A stretch of DNA of 11,768 nucleotides from Actinomycetes bacterium (GTDB lineage: Bacteria; Actinomycetota; Acidimicrobiia; Acidimicrobiales; JAMCPL01). The stretch is from positions 1-11,768 of the forward strand of contig JAJZWK010000045.1 in the NCBI GenBank assembly GCA_021846725.1. The letters are read 5' to 3'. Of this stretch, positions 1-7,144 are shown piece by piece. Both the position numbers and the translations under genes were made by a program. Below the pieces are notes generated by a model. The model was not told the DNA's origin and did no database searches. It saw nothing but the letters and a program-made list of their open reading frames with translations. How positions within the stretch are numbered: position 1 is the stretch's first letter; every line of letters starts with the position of its first letter.

Positions 1-816
1 GAGGGCATAGTGAATGTAGACAAATTCTCATTACAGGGCAACTCGATGAAAGGACTTCGCCAAGCATATAATCGCTTACATAACAAGGGATACACGGCAG
101 ATATATTTGAGTTGACTGGTGGTAAGTACGTAACCAGGTATAGAGAAAGCGCCTACCGTAACGATGATACAACAGATGTTCATAATAAAGATGTCGAAGA
201 ACAGGTAGAATGCTCGACCATGCGTAACGATATCCAACCCTTACTCGACTCTTCCAGGCAGGGGGACTTCGAACGTGGGTTCTCGATGATGCTCGGTAGG
301 GTATGTGATGCCAGGGATGAAGGTACGCTCATGTGTGTAGTAAGAAATGCCACAGGCAATCCCGCTGCTCTATGCCATTTCGTTCCTGCGCACAGTATAA
401 ATGGTTACTCGCTTGACCTCATGCGATGGGACAAACAAGGAGGTCACCCAAACGGTCTCATCGACTTTGCACTCTGTACCACTATTTCTTATCTGGCCAG
501 AGAAGGCAAGAAGGGACTGAGCCTGAACTTTGCTGCCATGCGAGCCATCTTTGAAAGAGAGAAGGGTGATGGAGTAGTTCAACGCTTACAGTACTGGGCA
601 TACAAACGAATGTCTTCTGCCATGCAAATGGAGTCTCTTTGGAAGTTCAATGCCAAATACAAACCCGAATGGTATCCTCGTTATGTTGCATACGACTCCC
701 TGGAATACGCACTACCTGTAGGACTTGCTTGCTTCCGCGCAGAGGCATTGGTGGACTTTCCTGTAGTCGGAAAAGTAATTTCAGCCACCAGCCGCCACAG
801 CTCGGCACAACCCTAG
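1..816 (+). CDS. Lysyl-phosphatidylglycerol synthase-type (DUF2156) protein, 5' end missing
   Basis: This is the C-terminal catalytic region of the GNAT-like DUF2156 family (MprF/LysX type), which transfers an aminoacyl group from charged tRNA to phosphatidylglycerol at the membrane; the exact substrate here is unknown. Family hallmarks seen are KFSLQGNSMKGLRQAYNR near the start, RGFSMMLGR, YSLDLMR, PNGLIDF, LSLNFAAMRAIFER, ESLWKFNAKYKPEWYPRY and a closing LACFRAE segment. The frame is open to the first base. The GTG at position 10 is probably internal, because family members have conserved sequence just before the FSLQG motif, so I treat the gene as partial. Between the two halves is a polar stretch of about 35 residues (roughly residues 45-80 of the visible protein) that looks longer than usual. 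No membrane segment is visible; an N-terminal membrane domain could lie upstream. The stop falls inside a 22-bp tandem duplication, and the gene converges on pyrE with a gap of about 26 bp. Confidence 0.85.
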   Translation, partial: EGIVNVDKFSLQGNSMKGLRQAYNRLHNKGYTADIFELTGGKYVTRYRESAYRNDDTTDVHNKDVEEQVECSTMRNDIQPLLDSSRQGDFERGFSMMLGRVCDARDEGTLMCVVRNATGNPAALCHFVPAHSINGYSLDLMRWDKQGGHPNGLIDFALCTTISYLAREGKKGLSLNFAAMRAIFEREKGDGVVQRLQYWAYKRMSSAMQMESLWKFNAKYKPEWYPRYVAYDSLEYALPVGLACFRAEALVDFPVVGKVISATSRHSSAQP

Positions 817-837
817 CCACAGCTCGGCACAACCCTA
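794..837. repeat. Perfect 22-bp tandem duplication
   Basis: Two identical 22-bp units (794-815 and 816-837, each beginning GCCACAGCTCGG) lie head to tail at the end of the DUF2156 gene. Its TAG stop (814-816) is formed at the junction. With a single copy the frame would still stop at the same point (TAA), so the duplication does not alter the protein. The second copy fills most of the gap before the pyrE stop. Confidence 0.95.
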
Positions 838-842
838 AATCC

Positions 843-1412
843 CTAGCTCCCATACTCGAAGCCGAGGTCGGGAGCCGTAACAAGTGCTTTGAACTCTACT
901 CCGGCTTTAGCAGCAAGTTCTTCGGCTGTTCCACCTCTATCTACAATCGCCAGTGCAAGTACAGGAAAGGCACCGACCGATCTTATGGCCTCGACCGCTT
1001 GGAGAAGTGAAGTACCGCGAGTGGATACATCCTCTACCACGACCACACTGTCTCCGGGATCCAGTGCACCAGCAACAGCACCTCCTGCACCATGAGTCTT
1101 TTCTTCTTTCCGTATGCTGAATGCCTTTAAATCTACCCCTCGGACAGCAGCCACTCCGGCAGTGATAAACGCTACCGGATCAGCCCCCATAGTAAGACCA
1201 CCTATGGCATCCGGACGAGCAGGCATCATCTCGATAACCTCCAACACTGCATTTGCTGCCAACAGCATACCGGGCGAACGACAGAGAGTTTGCTTGGCAT
1301 CTATGAACCAACTTGAACGCTGACCCGACTTAAGGACGAAGTCACCGACCTTGACCGATTTATCAAGTATATCGTTGCGCAACTCTTTAATGGTAGATAC
1401 GTGATTCATCAT
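843..1412 (-). CDS. pyrE: Orotate phosphoribosyltransferase
   Basis: PyrE joins orotate to PRPP to give OMP in the cytoplasm, the fifth step of pyrimidine synthesis. The 189-residue length is normal for the family. Visible landmarks are FVLKSGQRSSWFIDAK (residues 25-40), GGLTMGADPVA (71-81), the RKEEKTHGAGG loop (101-111) that closes over the active site, and the PRPP-binding motif VVVVEDVSTRGTS (123-135), whose adjacent acidic residues bind PRPP. Two ATGs in tandem (1412 and 1409) could start the gene; I use the first. It follows purM by 18 bp in the same direction, so it is probably the last gene of a purF-purM-pyrE unit. No clear Shine-Dalgarno or terminator is seen. Unlike its neighbours it has no low-complexity insertion. 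Confidence 0.95.
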   Translation of the reverse strand: MMNHVSTIKELRNDILDKSVKVGDFVLKSGQRSSWFIDAKQTLCRSPGMLLAANAVLEVIEMMPARPDAIGGLTMGADPVAFITAGVAAVRGVDLKAFSIRKEEKTHGAGGAVAGALDPGDSVVVVEDVSTRGTSLLQAVEAIRSVGAFPVLALAIVDRGGTAEELAAKAGVEFKALVTAPDLGFEYGS

Positions 1413-1430
1413 ACACTCAGCTAAATCATC

Positions 1431-2672
1431 CTAATGATCCCTGACGTCATCCTCATAGCTAAAGCCAGAGGTTTGCAGGGTGTGTTTTGTCAAGAGTACC
1501 CTGCCCGATCCCGGTATAACCCTACCTATGATCTGGGATCCAACCCCTGCTGACTCTACAGCATCAAGTACAGCCTCGCTGCTGGCAGAACTAACAATCA
1601 ATATCATACCTATGCCCATGTTCAATACCCTGAACATCTCATCATCATCCACATTACCTAAGCGCTGCATTTCCAGAAATATACGGGGTACCTCCCATGT
1701 CGATATATCTACGACAGCATCACAATCTTTTGCAAGGGAACGCTTAAGATTCCCCGGTATACCTCCACCGGTAATATGAGCTACTGCATGCACCTCACCC
1801 GTAGAGAGCGCTCCAAGCACTGCAGGGGTATAGATCACTGACGGTACCATAAGCTCCTCCCCCAAAGTATGCTGAGCACCTGACCACGCGGGCTGCTCAA
1901 AAGACATGCGAGCAATTTTTCCAAAAATATAGCGCGCGAGCGAATAACCATTGGAACGAAGCCCCGGCGAACATAATCCTATAAGTATATCGCCAGGAAT
2001 GACATTATGATCACCGAGCATCTTATCTCTCTCGACCACCCCTACTGCGAAGCCTGCTAAATCGGTAATTCTATGATCAATGGCTCTCTGTCGTTCCCCC
2101 GACGCATCATCTATCCTTGCCTGCTTGGCTGGCTCATCGCTCTTACCTATTTGCCTACTCTTACCTATATTATCGTCCTGGACTACATTTTCACTGTAAT
2201 CTACGGTGCCGCTATGATCCGAATAACCGTGATCAGAATAACCGTGTTCAGCAGTCTCACCGCCGATGAGAGCACACCCTGCCATACGACACCCCGCTGC
2301 TATACCGGAAACTACCTCTTCGACAAGTTCACTATCCATCTTTGGTAAGGAAAGATAATCAAGCATAAAAAGTGGCTCTGCTCCAGTGCATACCAAATCA
2401 TCCACGCACATTGCAACCAGATCTATGCCTATAGTGTCGAAACTCGATGTAGCGTCGGCTACGCGCAGCTTCGTCCCCACTCCGTCGGTGCTCGACACTA
2501 GTACAGGTTCAGTATAAGAGTGTACATCAATGGAAAAACAACCCGCAAATCCTCCCAATGTCCCCAACACCCCTGGACGATTGGTCGATTTGGTCAGCTT
2601 GCTGATACGCTCGATGACCGAATCAGCAGCACCGAGGTCTACGCCAGCTTCAAGATAGGTAGTAGGACGCAA
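1431..2672 (-). CDS. purM: Phosphoribosylformylglycinamidine cyclo-ligase (AIR synthetase) with a 60-residue insertion
   Basis: PurM closes FGAM to aminoimidazole ribonucleotide using ATP, step five of purine synthesis. Recognisable segments are STDGVGTKL (61-69), VAMCVDDLVCTGAEPLFMLDYL (about 87-107), LIGGETAEH (135-143), DLAGFAVGVVERDKMLG (204-220) and a downstream HITGGGIPGNLKRSL. The protein is 413 residues, against about 350 usual, because residues 144-203 form a polar, repeat-rich block where the family has a short loop (ETAEHPG... to ...DLAGF). The block contains a 15-bp direct repeat (2216-2230, 2231-2245; repeat HGYSD) and an 18-bp-period repeat (2140-2175; repeat IGKSxx). The start is TTG at 2672, one base after the purF TAA. 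The reading TTYLEAGVDL fits the family's N-terminus, and no upstream in-frame ATG is available, so translation is probably coupled to purF. Confidence 0.93.
   Translation of the reverse strand: MRPTTYLEAGVDLGAADSVIERISKLTKSTNRPGVLGTLGGFAGCFSIDVHSYTEPVLVSSTDGVGTKLRVADATSSFDTIGIDLVAMCVDDLVCTGAEPLFMLDYLSLPKMDSELVEEVVSGIAAGCRMAGCALIGGETAEHGYSDHGYSDHSGTVDYSENVVQDDNIGKSRQIGKSDEPAKQARIDDASGERQRAIDHRITDLAGFAVGVVERDKMLGDHNVIPGDILIGLCSPGLRSNGYSLARYIFGKIARMSFEQPAWSGAQHTLGEELMVPSVIYTPAVLGALSTGEVHAVAHITGGGIPGNLKRSLAKDCDAVVDISTWEVPRIFLEMQRLGNVDDDEMFRVLNMGIGMILIVSSASSEAVLDAVESAGVGSQIIGRVIPGSGRVLLTKHTLQTSGFSYEDDVRDH
2140..2245. repeat. Tandem repeats inside the purM insertion
   Basis: Two repeat sets lie in frame inside purM. 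The 15-bp units at 2216-2230 and 2231-2245 differ at one base and encode HGYSD twice. An 11-bp word, CTCTTACCTAT, occurs at 2140-2150 and 2158-2168, giving an 18-bp period that encodes IGKSRQ then IGKSDE. Both periods are multiples of three. Confidence 0.9.
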
Positions 2673-2673
2673 T

Positions 2674-4179
2674 TTATATAGAGCCTACATGATCTACTAC
2701 GATAGTATTTCGCTGCAATGAAATACTATGCGCCAAAACAGCATCTCGTCGTAGGGCAGTCTCTTCCACAGGAATGGGATACTCTCCTGTCAGGCAGGCA
2801 GTACAGAACCCTCCTCCAGGCACTCCTATGGCTTTTTGCAATCCCTCCAAGCTCAAATACGCCAAAGAGTCTACTCCCAAATAATTTGCTATCTCATCTA
2901 CGGACATATTTGCCGCTAACAGTTCTGACTTATCGGGCGTGTCTATCCCAAAGTAGCATGGCCATCTAAAGGGCGGTGACGAAATACGTAGATGAATCTC
3001 TTCAGCGCCTCCTTCTCTGAGCATCTTGACCATGGCTTTGGTAGTAGTCCCTCTTACAATGGAATCATCCACCACTACCAAACGCTTGCCAAGAATAGAC
3101 TCTCTCAGCGGATTGAGCTTACGCTTTACTCCTGCCATCCTAGCCTCCTGCTGAGGAGCAATAAATGTCCTGCCTATATAGCGGTTTTTTACCAATCCCT
3201 GCCCATAGGGGATGCCGCTAGCCTTTGAATACCCTTCGGCAGCTGGAACACCCGAATCGGGAACACCCATTACCATATCAGCACGTACTGGCAGTTCCGC
3301 CGCAAGGTACTCACCCATACGCCGCCTTGCCCCATGCACCTCAGTACCATACAACATGCTATCGGGACGGGCAAAGTAGACAAATTCAAATATACACAGA
3401 TGAGGCTCCTGCCCTGTAGCAACTGGCAACCTAACCGAACGAACTCCGGAATCATCTATAACGACCATTTCACCGGGTTCTACCTCTCTTATGAACCTTG
3501 CACCGACCACATCTAATGCAGGGGTCTCAGAGGCAAGAACATAGCCTACCCCTTCTCCCTCGTCGACATACTCTCCATTGTCGACAGGCTTGTCGACAGG
3601 CAGCACTCCAAGACATAATGGCCTGAATCCATGCGGATCCCTCGCACCAAAGATGTGTGACTCGTCCATTGCAACAAACGAATAGGCTCCTTCTAGCCTG
3701 GGAAGCACCTCGACCATGGCTTCCTCCAACATATTGTTGCCAGGGGGCATCCTGCCAACAGCTGTAGCGAGTAGCTCTACCACTAAGTCCGAATCAGTAG
3801 TCAGCACTCCAGGCAACATGCCATTGTCTTCTGCTAAGTCGGAGGTGTTCGTGAGGTTGCCATTGTGAGCCAACGCAATACCCATGCCTCCAGAAGACCT
3901 GAATACGGGCTGTGCATTCCTCCAGGTAGATTCCCCTGCTGTGGAATAACGAGTATGACCGATGGCCAGGTTACCCGGTAAGCACTCGATTGTACGCTCA
4001 TCAAACACTGACGATACCAGCCCCATATCCTTGACTACAGTAATGAGTTCCCCGTCGCTAACCGCCATTCCAGCCGACTCTTGTCCACGATGCTGCAAGG
4101 AATACAGCCCATCAAAGGTGAGCTGTGCTACCGCTCTACCCGGAGCGAAAACAGCAAATACCCCACAGGCCTCCTTCAT
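2674..4179 (-). CDS. purF: Amidophosphoribosyltransferase, [4Fe-4S] type
   Basis: PurF uses glutamine and PRPP to make phosphoribosylamine, the committed step of purine synthesis. The N-terminal Ntn glutaminase domain shows the nucleophile Cys5 (MKEACGVF), the loop HRGQESAG (30-37), GHTRYST (74-80) and HNGN (105-108). The phosphoribosyltransferase domain has the PRPP loop VVVDDSIVRGTTT (368-380). Four cysteines match the [4Fe-4S] ligands of the B. subtilis-type enzyme: C262 (CIFEFVYFARPDS), C408 (PPFRWPCYFG), C459 and C462 (FCTACLTGEYP). The ATG at 4179 is forced by an in-frame TAA three codons upstream, leaving only four residues before Cys5. That is a very short propeptide compared with the longer ones usual in actinobacteria. 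A small insertion at about 194-210 carries a 12-bp tandem duplication. purM follows after one base. Confidence 0.95.
   Translation of the reverse strand: MKEACGVFAVFAPGRAVAQLTFDGLYSLQHRGQESAGMAVSDGELITVVKDMGLVSSVFDERTIECLPGNLAIGHTRYSTAGESTWRNAQPVFRSSGGMGIALAHNGNLTNTSDLAEDNGMLPGVLTTDSDLVVELLATAVGRMPPGNNMLEEAMVEVLPRLEGAYSFVAMDESHIFGARDPHGFRPLCLGVLPVDKPVDNGEYVDEGEGVGYVLASETPALDVVGARFIREVEPGEMVVIDDSGVRSVRLPVATGQEPHLCIFEFVYFARPDSMLYGTEVHGARRRMGEYLAAELPVRADMVMGVPDSGVPAAEGYSKASGIPYGQGLVKNRYIGRTFIAPQQEARMAGVKRKLNPLRESILGKRLVVVDDSIVRGTTTKAMVKMLREGGAEEIHLRISSPPFRWPCYFGIDTPDKSELLAANMSVDEIANYLGVDSLAYLSLEGLQKAIGVPGGGFCTACLTGEYPIPVEETALRRDAVLAHSISLQRNTIVVDHVGSI
3578..3601. repeat. Perfect 12-bp tandem duplication in purF
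   Basis: The unit TTGTCGACAGGC occurs at 3578-3589 and 3590-3601 without mismatch. On the minus strand it encodes the PVDKPVD portion of an acidic insertion, between the glutaminase segment FRPLCLG and the conserved GYVLASE. Confidence 0.95.
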
Positions 4180-4219
4180 CTGGTCTTAACCACAGTTGCC
4201 AATCATCACTATCAACTTC

Positions 4220-4225
4220 ATTATA
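4220..4225 (-). promoter_or_regulatory. Candidate -10 box of the purF promoter
   Basis: The minus strand reads a perfect TATAAT at 4225-4220, about 40 bases upstream of the purF ATG, which would place the transcript start roughly 33 bases before it. The -35 is weak: TTGCCG lies about 20 bases upstream, longer than the ideal spacing. No strong ribosome-binding site precedes the ATG. Transcription from here would carry purF-purM-pyrE. Confidence 0.5.
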
Positions 4226-4254
4226 GACACATCAGGAGCGTCTCGCGGCAATTA

Positions 4255-4311
4255 GTGGTCTGTACTGCAAATAGGACCACCTCCGTTCCAGACCGCCACG
4301 ACCACCTATTT
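4255..4311. repeat. Cluster of GTGGTC/GACCAC elements upstream of purF
   Basis: GTGGTC at 4255-4260 faces GACCAC at 4275-4280 as an inverted repeat. GACCACCT occurs directly at 4275-4282 and 4300-4307. AAATAGG (4269-4275) and CCTATTT (4305-4311) form a wider inverted repeat. The group lies 30-90 bases upstream of the likely purF -10 box, where a regulator could bind. No known operator is recognised. Confidence 0.4.
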
Positions 4312-4410
4312 CCAACATCCAACACTGATTTGGTCAAGCGCATGAACTTGGTGATCCAACAAGAACAGGGCAGGAATTATGACTGACTTCATGCGTGTAT
4401 AGAGTCCACA

Positions 4411-4440
4411 CAATGTAGAACACTCCCAATATCTACATTG
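4411..4440 (-). terminator. Stem-loop between tRNA-Pro and purF, possible terminator
   Basis: CAATGTAGA (4411-4419) and TCTACATTG (4432-4440) are a perfect 9-bp inverted repeat around a 12-base loop, starting 19 bases past the tRNA 3' end in its direction of transcription. No T-run follows on either strand, so it is not a classic intrinsic terminator. It could be a U-less hairpin terminator, a processing signal or an operator. Confidence 0.35.
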
Positions 4441-4459
4441 ACCTGCATATTTTTACCAG

Positions 4460-4533
4460 TCGGGAAGGCGGGATTTGAACCCGCGACCTCAGCGTCCCGA
4501 ACGCTGCGCGCTACCAAACTACGCCACTTCCCG
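4460..4533 (-). tRNA. tRNA-Pro (anticodon CGG)
   Basis: A complete 74-base cloverleaf reads on the minus strand. The acceptor arms are CGGGAAG and CTTCCCG with discriminator A. The D-arm is GCGT/GCGC, and the anticodon stem CAGCG/CGCTG encloses loop TTCGGGA with anticodon CGG. The variable loop is AGGTC, and the T-arm GCGGG/CCCGC encloses TTCAAAT. The C1-G72 pair is typical of bacterial tRNA-Pro. The 3' CCA is not encoded (the bases after the discriminator read CTG), so it must be added after transcription. The gene sits between the ATPase fusion and purF. Confidence 0.97.
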
Positions 4534-4563
4534 CTGTAGCCACTTGAGAGCGACAGCAAGTAC

Positions 4564-4569
4564 ATTATA
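4564..4569 (-). promoter_or_regulatory. Candidate -10 box of the tRNA-Pro promoter
   Basis: A perfect TATAAT reads on the minus strand at 4569-4564, about 30 bases before the tRNA 5' end and just past the stop of the ATPase gene. No good -35 hexamer is seen at 16-18 bases. The position suggests the tRNA is transcribed independently of the upstream gene. Confidence 0.5.
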
Positions 4570-4588
4570 CACCGTTAAGTGCACAATC

Positions 4589-7114
4589 TCACCCACCAGC
4601 AAGCATCAATGCCATATCTCCGAGTCCACGTACATCATGGATATCCCCGGCCATCAAGGGAAGCTTGACTACCGTACAGTTACTATGGGCACCATAGCGA
4701 GCAGTACTACCGGTATGTGAGTCATTGATCTCACTATCTTCCCCGGTAAGATGAGAAGCTAAGTGAGCATATGTAGACAATTCGTGTGCGGATATAATTT
4801 TATATACCAAAAGATTCCTCATGAATACATCGAATAGGATGTCCGGGTCGTCAGCACCTTGGTAACTCTTCTCATAATCCATGTTCAGCCTATCCTCAGA
4901 TGCCCAGATGGAAGAAACTGCCTTTACATTTGGCATCTCCTCAGGTGTCAAAAGCGACTTCCCTACAGTATCAAAGTCAGGTAATACACGATTGACTATC
5001 AAAGCATCTATGTCTATATCCATCTCCTCCAACTTTTGCACAAACCAGTCAGCCTCGGTTACCGCATCATCACGAGGGGTAGTTACCAGTACAAACCCAG
5101 TGGTAGGCTCCCTTATAAGTACAGACATCTTCTGTGCCCGGCTACGAAAGCCCTCCTCCATCCCTTCAAAGGCTTGGAAAAAGGCTACAGCATCCTCCAC
5201 TATCTCGCTTCCTGCAACTTTTGATATAGTGCGCAGGAGAGCCTGTGTGGCAACGGATACAGCCTTTAGATACATACGCGTGGGCATAAGCAATATCCTG
5301 AACAAACGATGCTCGAGAAAGTGAACCAGCCTGGTTGGCGCTTCAAGAAAATCTATTGCATTACGCGTAGGCGGGGTGTCCACGACAACAAGATCGTAAC
5401 CGCCATCTTCGACCAATTCGTAAAGTTTTTCCATAGCCATGTACTCTTGAGTACCAGAGAGTGCCGATGTCAACTCCTTGTATATACGGTTTTTCATAAT
5501 CCGCTCAGCTTGCTGACCACTGGGAGAATAGCGATTCACCAGGTCATCAAAGGTAGCCTTGGGGTCCAACATCATAGCCCAAAGCTCCCCCTTGGGCTGT
5601 ACCTTCAATGATTTTAGTTCAACGCACACGGGTGTATTGGTGAGGGTATCTATTCCTAATGCATCTGCCAATCGCTTGGCAGGATCTATCGTGACCACAC
5701 ATACCTTTCGTCCATTCATCGCGCCATAGAGAGCAAGCGATGCAGACGTAGTCGTCTTCCCTACACCTCCCGAGCCACAACATATCAACACAGAATGGTC
5801 AGATATAAGCTCATCTATGCTTTTGCCGACTGGGGAGTTCTCAGTTTGTGATCCCTTTCCAGAAGCACCGGAGCTACCCCCCGATACACCCTGATTAGAT
5901 ACACCTTTACCCGATACATCCCTGCCTGATGAAGTATCCGCAACCTGTGACTCTTCCTCCAGATCATCCCTAAAGCTGATAGCGTCATCAAATGTCTTCC
6001 GCATATCCAGACGATCAGATGCATCGCCCTCCTGCGAATAACTCTCTTGCGAGTAGCTCTCCTCCGAGCCGACTTCTCCATCACTTACTGGCAGGCTTTC
6101 TATTCCACGAATCAATGCATTGGACAGTAATTCAAGCTCTTCTACACCCTGCACCGGGCTGAAAAGATAAGGGAGCTCTAGCTTGGGTAAGGGTAACTCA
6201 TCTGCCAGTTTTTCGAACTGCTCAATATGCTGCTTTCTCCTGCTCTCGTGAAATACCGCTGCACTTAGCATAACTTCTACTATCTCAGAAGAAGGTATTA
6301 TCGTCTTGTGTATAGGCGGCGGCATATCATACCTCTTCCTCAGGGACTTGATAAAGGCAGATCTATTTTCCCTGCTCAAAATATCTACCGGGGGAAGAGG
6401 TGCCAAGCACTCATTGACAACTACTTGGCCAAGAGTGACCCCTACCCGATCTTCCAGCTGAAAAGCAGCTTCTATGGTTTCGGAGACCGGCATCTCCTCC
6501 GGAATGGTCACCAACATGACCCTACAGCGTGTTCCATCCGATAAGAAATCCACTACTTCTTGAGCTTGAGTACGGATAGGTCCTGACCTGGCAGCAGTCA
6601 GAAGTCCACTTGCGGAAGTCAGAAAGGTAATTGCATGCCCCGTTGCAGGGGCATCTACGATTATAAGATCAGCCATCTCGCGGCGTTCCAATTGCTTGAT
6701 CTTGCCCAGCACGAGTATGTCCTTTATACCAGGTATGGCAGTAGAAACCACCTCAAGAGCACCAGAGCTGACCAAACGTTTTGATATCCTATGGAAACCA
6801 TGATCAGAGAGATACTCCAAGAGGGCATCATCGGGAGTAATCTTTCTGGCTCTCACCATCCCAGAACCGCCATTGTACAATATCTCTTCTTCGTAACCTA
6901 GCGCCCCAGGTAGACCAAATGCCCCTTTGATAGCCGCCTTACCCTCCAGATCCACTACCAGTACTGACAACCCTTGGTGTGCTGCTGCCATAGCCAACGC
7001 TGCTGAAACCGTGCTCTTCCCTACGCCGCCTTTTCCGGCAACAATAAATACCTTGCTCTGTCTGTAAAAGGTTTCGGGATCCATAACTATTGAGCGTATC
7101 AAGCAAAGCCGCAC
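4589..7114 (-). CDS. Fused tandem ArsA/Get3-like ATPase (Rv3679-Rv3680 type)
   Basis: Two ATPase modules of the ArsA/Get3 (SIMIBI) class lie in one 841-codon frame. The first resembles M. tuberculosis Rv3679: deviant Walker A GKGGVGKST (27-35), IPGIKDILVLGKIK (127-140), VDAPATGH (153-160). The second resembles Rv3680: GSGGVGKTTT (447-456), TIDPAKRLADALG (475-487), SGTQEYMAMEKLYEL (553-567), VVDTPPTRNAIDFL (577-590) and a C-terminal end. In mycobacteria these are separate adjacent genes whose products act together. Here residues about 343-437 form a polar Ser/Gly-rich linker with pentapeptide repeats. The first P-loop has the signature Lys (K28); the second has Ser448 in its place. No membrane segments are evident, so it is probably cytoplasmic. 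The frame can start at GTG 7114 or, more conventionally, ATG 7084 (Met11); neither has a clear ribosome-binding site. It diverges from whiB. Client or substrate is unknown, and arsenic is not implied. Confidence 0.92.
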   Translation of the reverse strand: MRLCLIRSIVMDPETFYRQSKVFIVAGKGGVGKSTVSAALAMAAAHQGLSVLVVDLEGKAAIKGAFGLPGALGYEEEILYNGGSGMVRARKITPDDALLEYLSDHGFHRISKRLVSSGALEVVSTAIPGIKDILVLGKIKQLERREMADLIIVDAPATGHAITFLTSASGLLTAARSGPIRTQAQEVVDFLSDGTRCRVMLVTIPEEMPVSETIEAAFQLEDRVGVTLGQVVVNECLAPLPPVDILSRENRSAFIKSLRKRYDMPPPIHKTIIPSSEIVEVMLSAAVFHESRRKQHIEQFEKLADELPLPKLELPYLFSPVQGVEELELLSNALIRGIESLPVSDGEVGSEESYSQESYSQEGDASDRLDMRKTFDDAISFRDDLEEESQVADTSSGRDVSGKGVSNQGVSGGSSGASGKGSQTENSPVGKSIDELISDHSVLICCGSGGVGKTTTSASLALYGAMNGRKVCVVTIDPAKRLADALGIDTLTNTPVCVELKSLKVQPKGELWAMMLDPKATFDDLVNRYSPSGQQAERIMKNRIYKELTSALSGTQEYMAMEKLYELVEDGGYDLVVVDTPPTRNAIDFLEAPTRLVHFLEHRLFRILLMPTRMYLKAVSVATQALLRTISKVAGSEIVEDAVAFFQAFEGMEEGFRSRAQKMSVLIREPTTGFVLVTTPRDDAVTEADWFVQKLEEMDIDIDALIVNRVLPDFDTVGKSLLTPEEMPNVKAVSSIWASEDRLNMDYEKSYQGADDPDILFDVFMRNLLVYKIISAHELSTYAHLASHLTGEDSEINDSHTGSTARYGAHSNCTVVKLPLMAGDIHDVRGLGDMALMLAGG
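5883..5942. repeat. 15-bp-period repeat in the ATPase linker
   Basis: GATACA(C/T)C recurs at 5883, 5898 and 5913, with a decayed copy beginning GAT at 5928, an exact 15-bp period. On the minus strand the units encode DVSGK, GVSNQ and GVSGG (residues about 399-413 of the fusion), within the flexible linker joining its two ATPase modules. Confidence 0.85.
6032..6061. repeat. Second 15-bp tandem repeat in the ATPase linker
   Basis: Units 6032-6046 and 6047-6061 match at 12 of 15 bases and encode ESYSQ twice (residues about 352-361). They lie at the start of the linker, about 150 bp from the other repeat set. Confidence 0.85.
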
Positions 7115-7138
7115 AATTGCACGGCTATCGGTCGATTA

Positions 7139-7144
7139 AGTATA
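7139..7144 (-). promoter_or_regulatory. Possible -10 box for the ATPase fusion gene
   Basis: TATACT reads on the minus strand at 7144-7139, 25 bases before the GTG and 55 before the ATG start candidates. No convincing -35 hexamer is present at the expected distance, so this is a weak call. An 8-bp palindrome ACATATGT at 7161-7168 lies just upstream. Confidence 0.3.

Noticed and set aside
2073..2348. Open frame on the + strand opposite purM
   Set aside because: It mirrors the repeat-rich purM insertion, has no recognisable domain, and the purM frame has clear family motifs on the other strand.
4081..4386. Open frame reaching from purF into the intergenic region on the + strand
   Set aside because: It starts inside purF on the opposite strand, has no domain or ribosome-binding site, and crosses the likely purF promoter.
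4881..5324. 147-codon open frame on the + strand opposite the ATPase gene
   Set aside because: The composition is that of a shadow frame and the minus strand here encodes conserved ATPase motifs.
5883..6061. CRISPR-like array in the ATPase linker region
   Set aside because: The units are contiguous 15-bp coding repeats without unique spacers, in frame with the protein.
4589..7114. Arsenite-efflux ATPase (ArsA) as the function of the fusion
   Set aside because: No arsB, arsD, arsR or arsC neighbour is present, and synteny with whiB and similarity to Rv3679-Rv3680 point to the actinobacterial Get3-like pair instead.
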